Positions 63,977-64,000 of a stretch of DNA of 64,000 nucleotides are shown here, one piece after another. Positions within the stretch are counted from its first letter, which is position 1. Each line of letters opens with the position of its first letter. The DNA lies in the NCBI RefSeq assembly GCF_004341625.1, contig NZ_SLZG01000002.1, forward strand, positions 736,583-800,582, read 5' to 3'. A program made the position numbers and the translations under genes. Source of the stretch: Rhizobium sp. BK376 (GTDB lineage Bacteria; Pseudomonadota; Alphaproteobacteria; Rhizobiales; Rhizobiaceae). The notes under the pieces were generated by a model. That model ran no database searches and was not told where the DNA came from. It worked only from the letters and a program-made list of their open reading frames with translations.

Positions 63977-64000
63977 ATGACCAATGACATGATGAACGTG
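63977..64000 (+). CDS. start of an unidentified gene, truncated by window
   Basis: An ATG at 63977 opens eight codons (MTNDMMNV) to the window edge, with GGAAAGACC as a plausible ribosome binding site. Too little sequence to identify a product. Confidence 0.45.

Overview
The window reads as a chromosomal segment of a Rhizobium/Agrobacterium-group alphaproteobacterium. This rests on high GC, Rhizobium-type intergenic mosaic repeats, an FMN riboswitch in front of a RibH2-type lumazine synthase, an ArsR-methyltransferase fusion next to metF, and many ABC uptake operons. This is inferred from gene content and style, not from a database match. There is one tRNA gene, tRNA-Ile2(CAU), and no rRNA, prophage, insertion sequence or CRISPR array. 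The region looks like ordinary genome with some accessory blocks.

Layout. 1-10.9 kb: a partial VOC protein, a GNAT acetyltransferase, a glucose-6-phosphate dehydrogenase preceded by a translationally coupled leader ORF, a membrane-anchored DUF2778 protein, an O-methyltransferase, a secreted 2H-phosphoesterase-like protein, several small secreted proteins including a tandem paralogous pair, a YjbQ protein, a SIMPL protein, the tRNA and an arsenate reductase. 11.9-17 kb: a cell-surface glycan block with a polysaccharide lyase, a GumK-like glucuronosyltransferase, a Wzx-like flippase and a TupA-like ATP-grasp ligase. 17-24 kb: two palindromic repeats, an AGE-family sugar isomerase, metH under a palindromic operator, and a VapBC-type toxin-antitoxin pair.

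24-31 kb: a divergent sugar locus. A GntR/UTRA regulator and a GlcNAc-kinase-like protein lie on one side; a solute-binding protein, two permeases, a Gfo/Idh/MocA dehydrogenase and an ABC ATPase lie on the other, with a matched inverted motif pair between them. 31-35.7 kb: an acetyltransferase, a methyltransferase with a PhnF-like regulator, a LysR regulator divergent from a DUF1127 gene, and riboswitch-controlled ribH. 35.7-47.6 kb: a PotABCD-like ABC importer and an RpiR regulator face an operon for an N-formylglutamate amidohydrolase-like enzyme, an amino-acid permease, a glutamine-synthetase-like ligase, an aldehyde dehydrogenase and an iron alcohol dehydrogenase. This gene set would suit a gamma-glutamylation route for an amine or amino alcohol.

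47.6-59.5 kb: a small P-loop ATPase, an orphan ParA, an L,D-transpeptidase, a mutarotase-like protein, a rhodanese-type protein, RidA, a DinB-TetR operon with a clear palindromic operator, an operon of an alpha/beta hydrolase, a frameshifted EamA transporter, a CaiB CoA-transferase and a ThDP enzyme, then a secreted RNase T2. 59.6-64 kb: the ABC-F protein EttA, then an ArsR-methyltransferase regulator and metF whose upstream palindrome matches the one before metH 42 kb away. Together these suggest a methionine-cycle regulon. The window closes with a 25-codon membrane peptide gene and the first codons of another gene.
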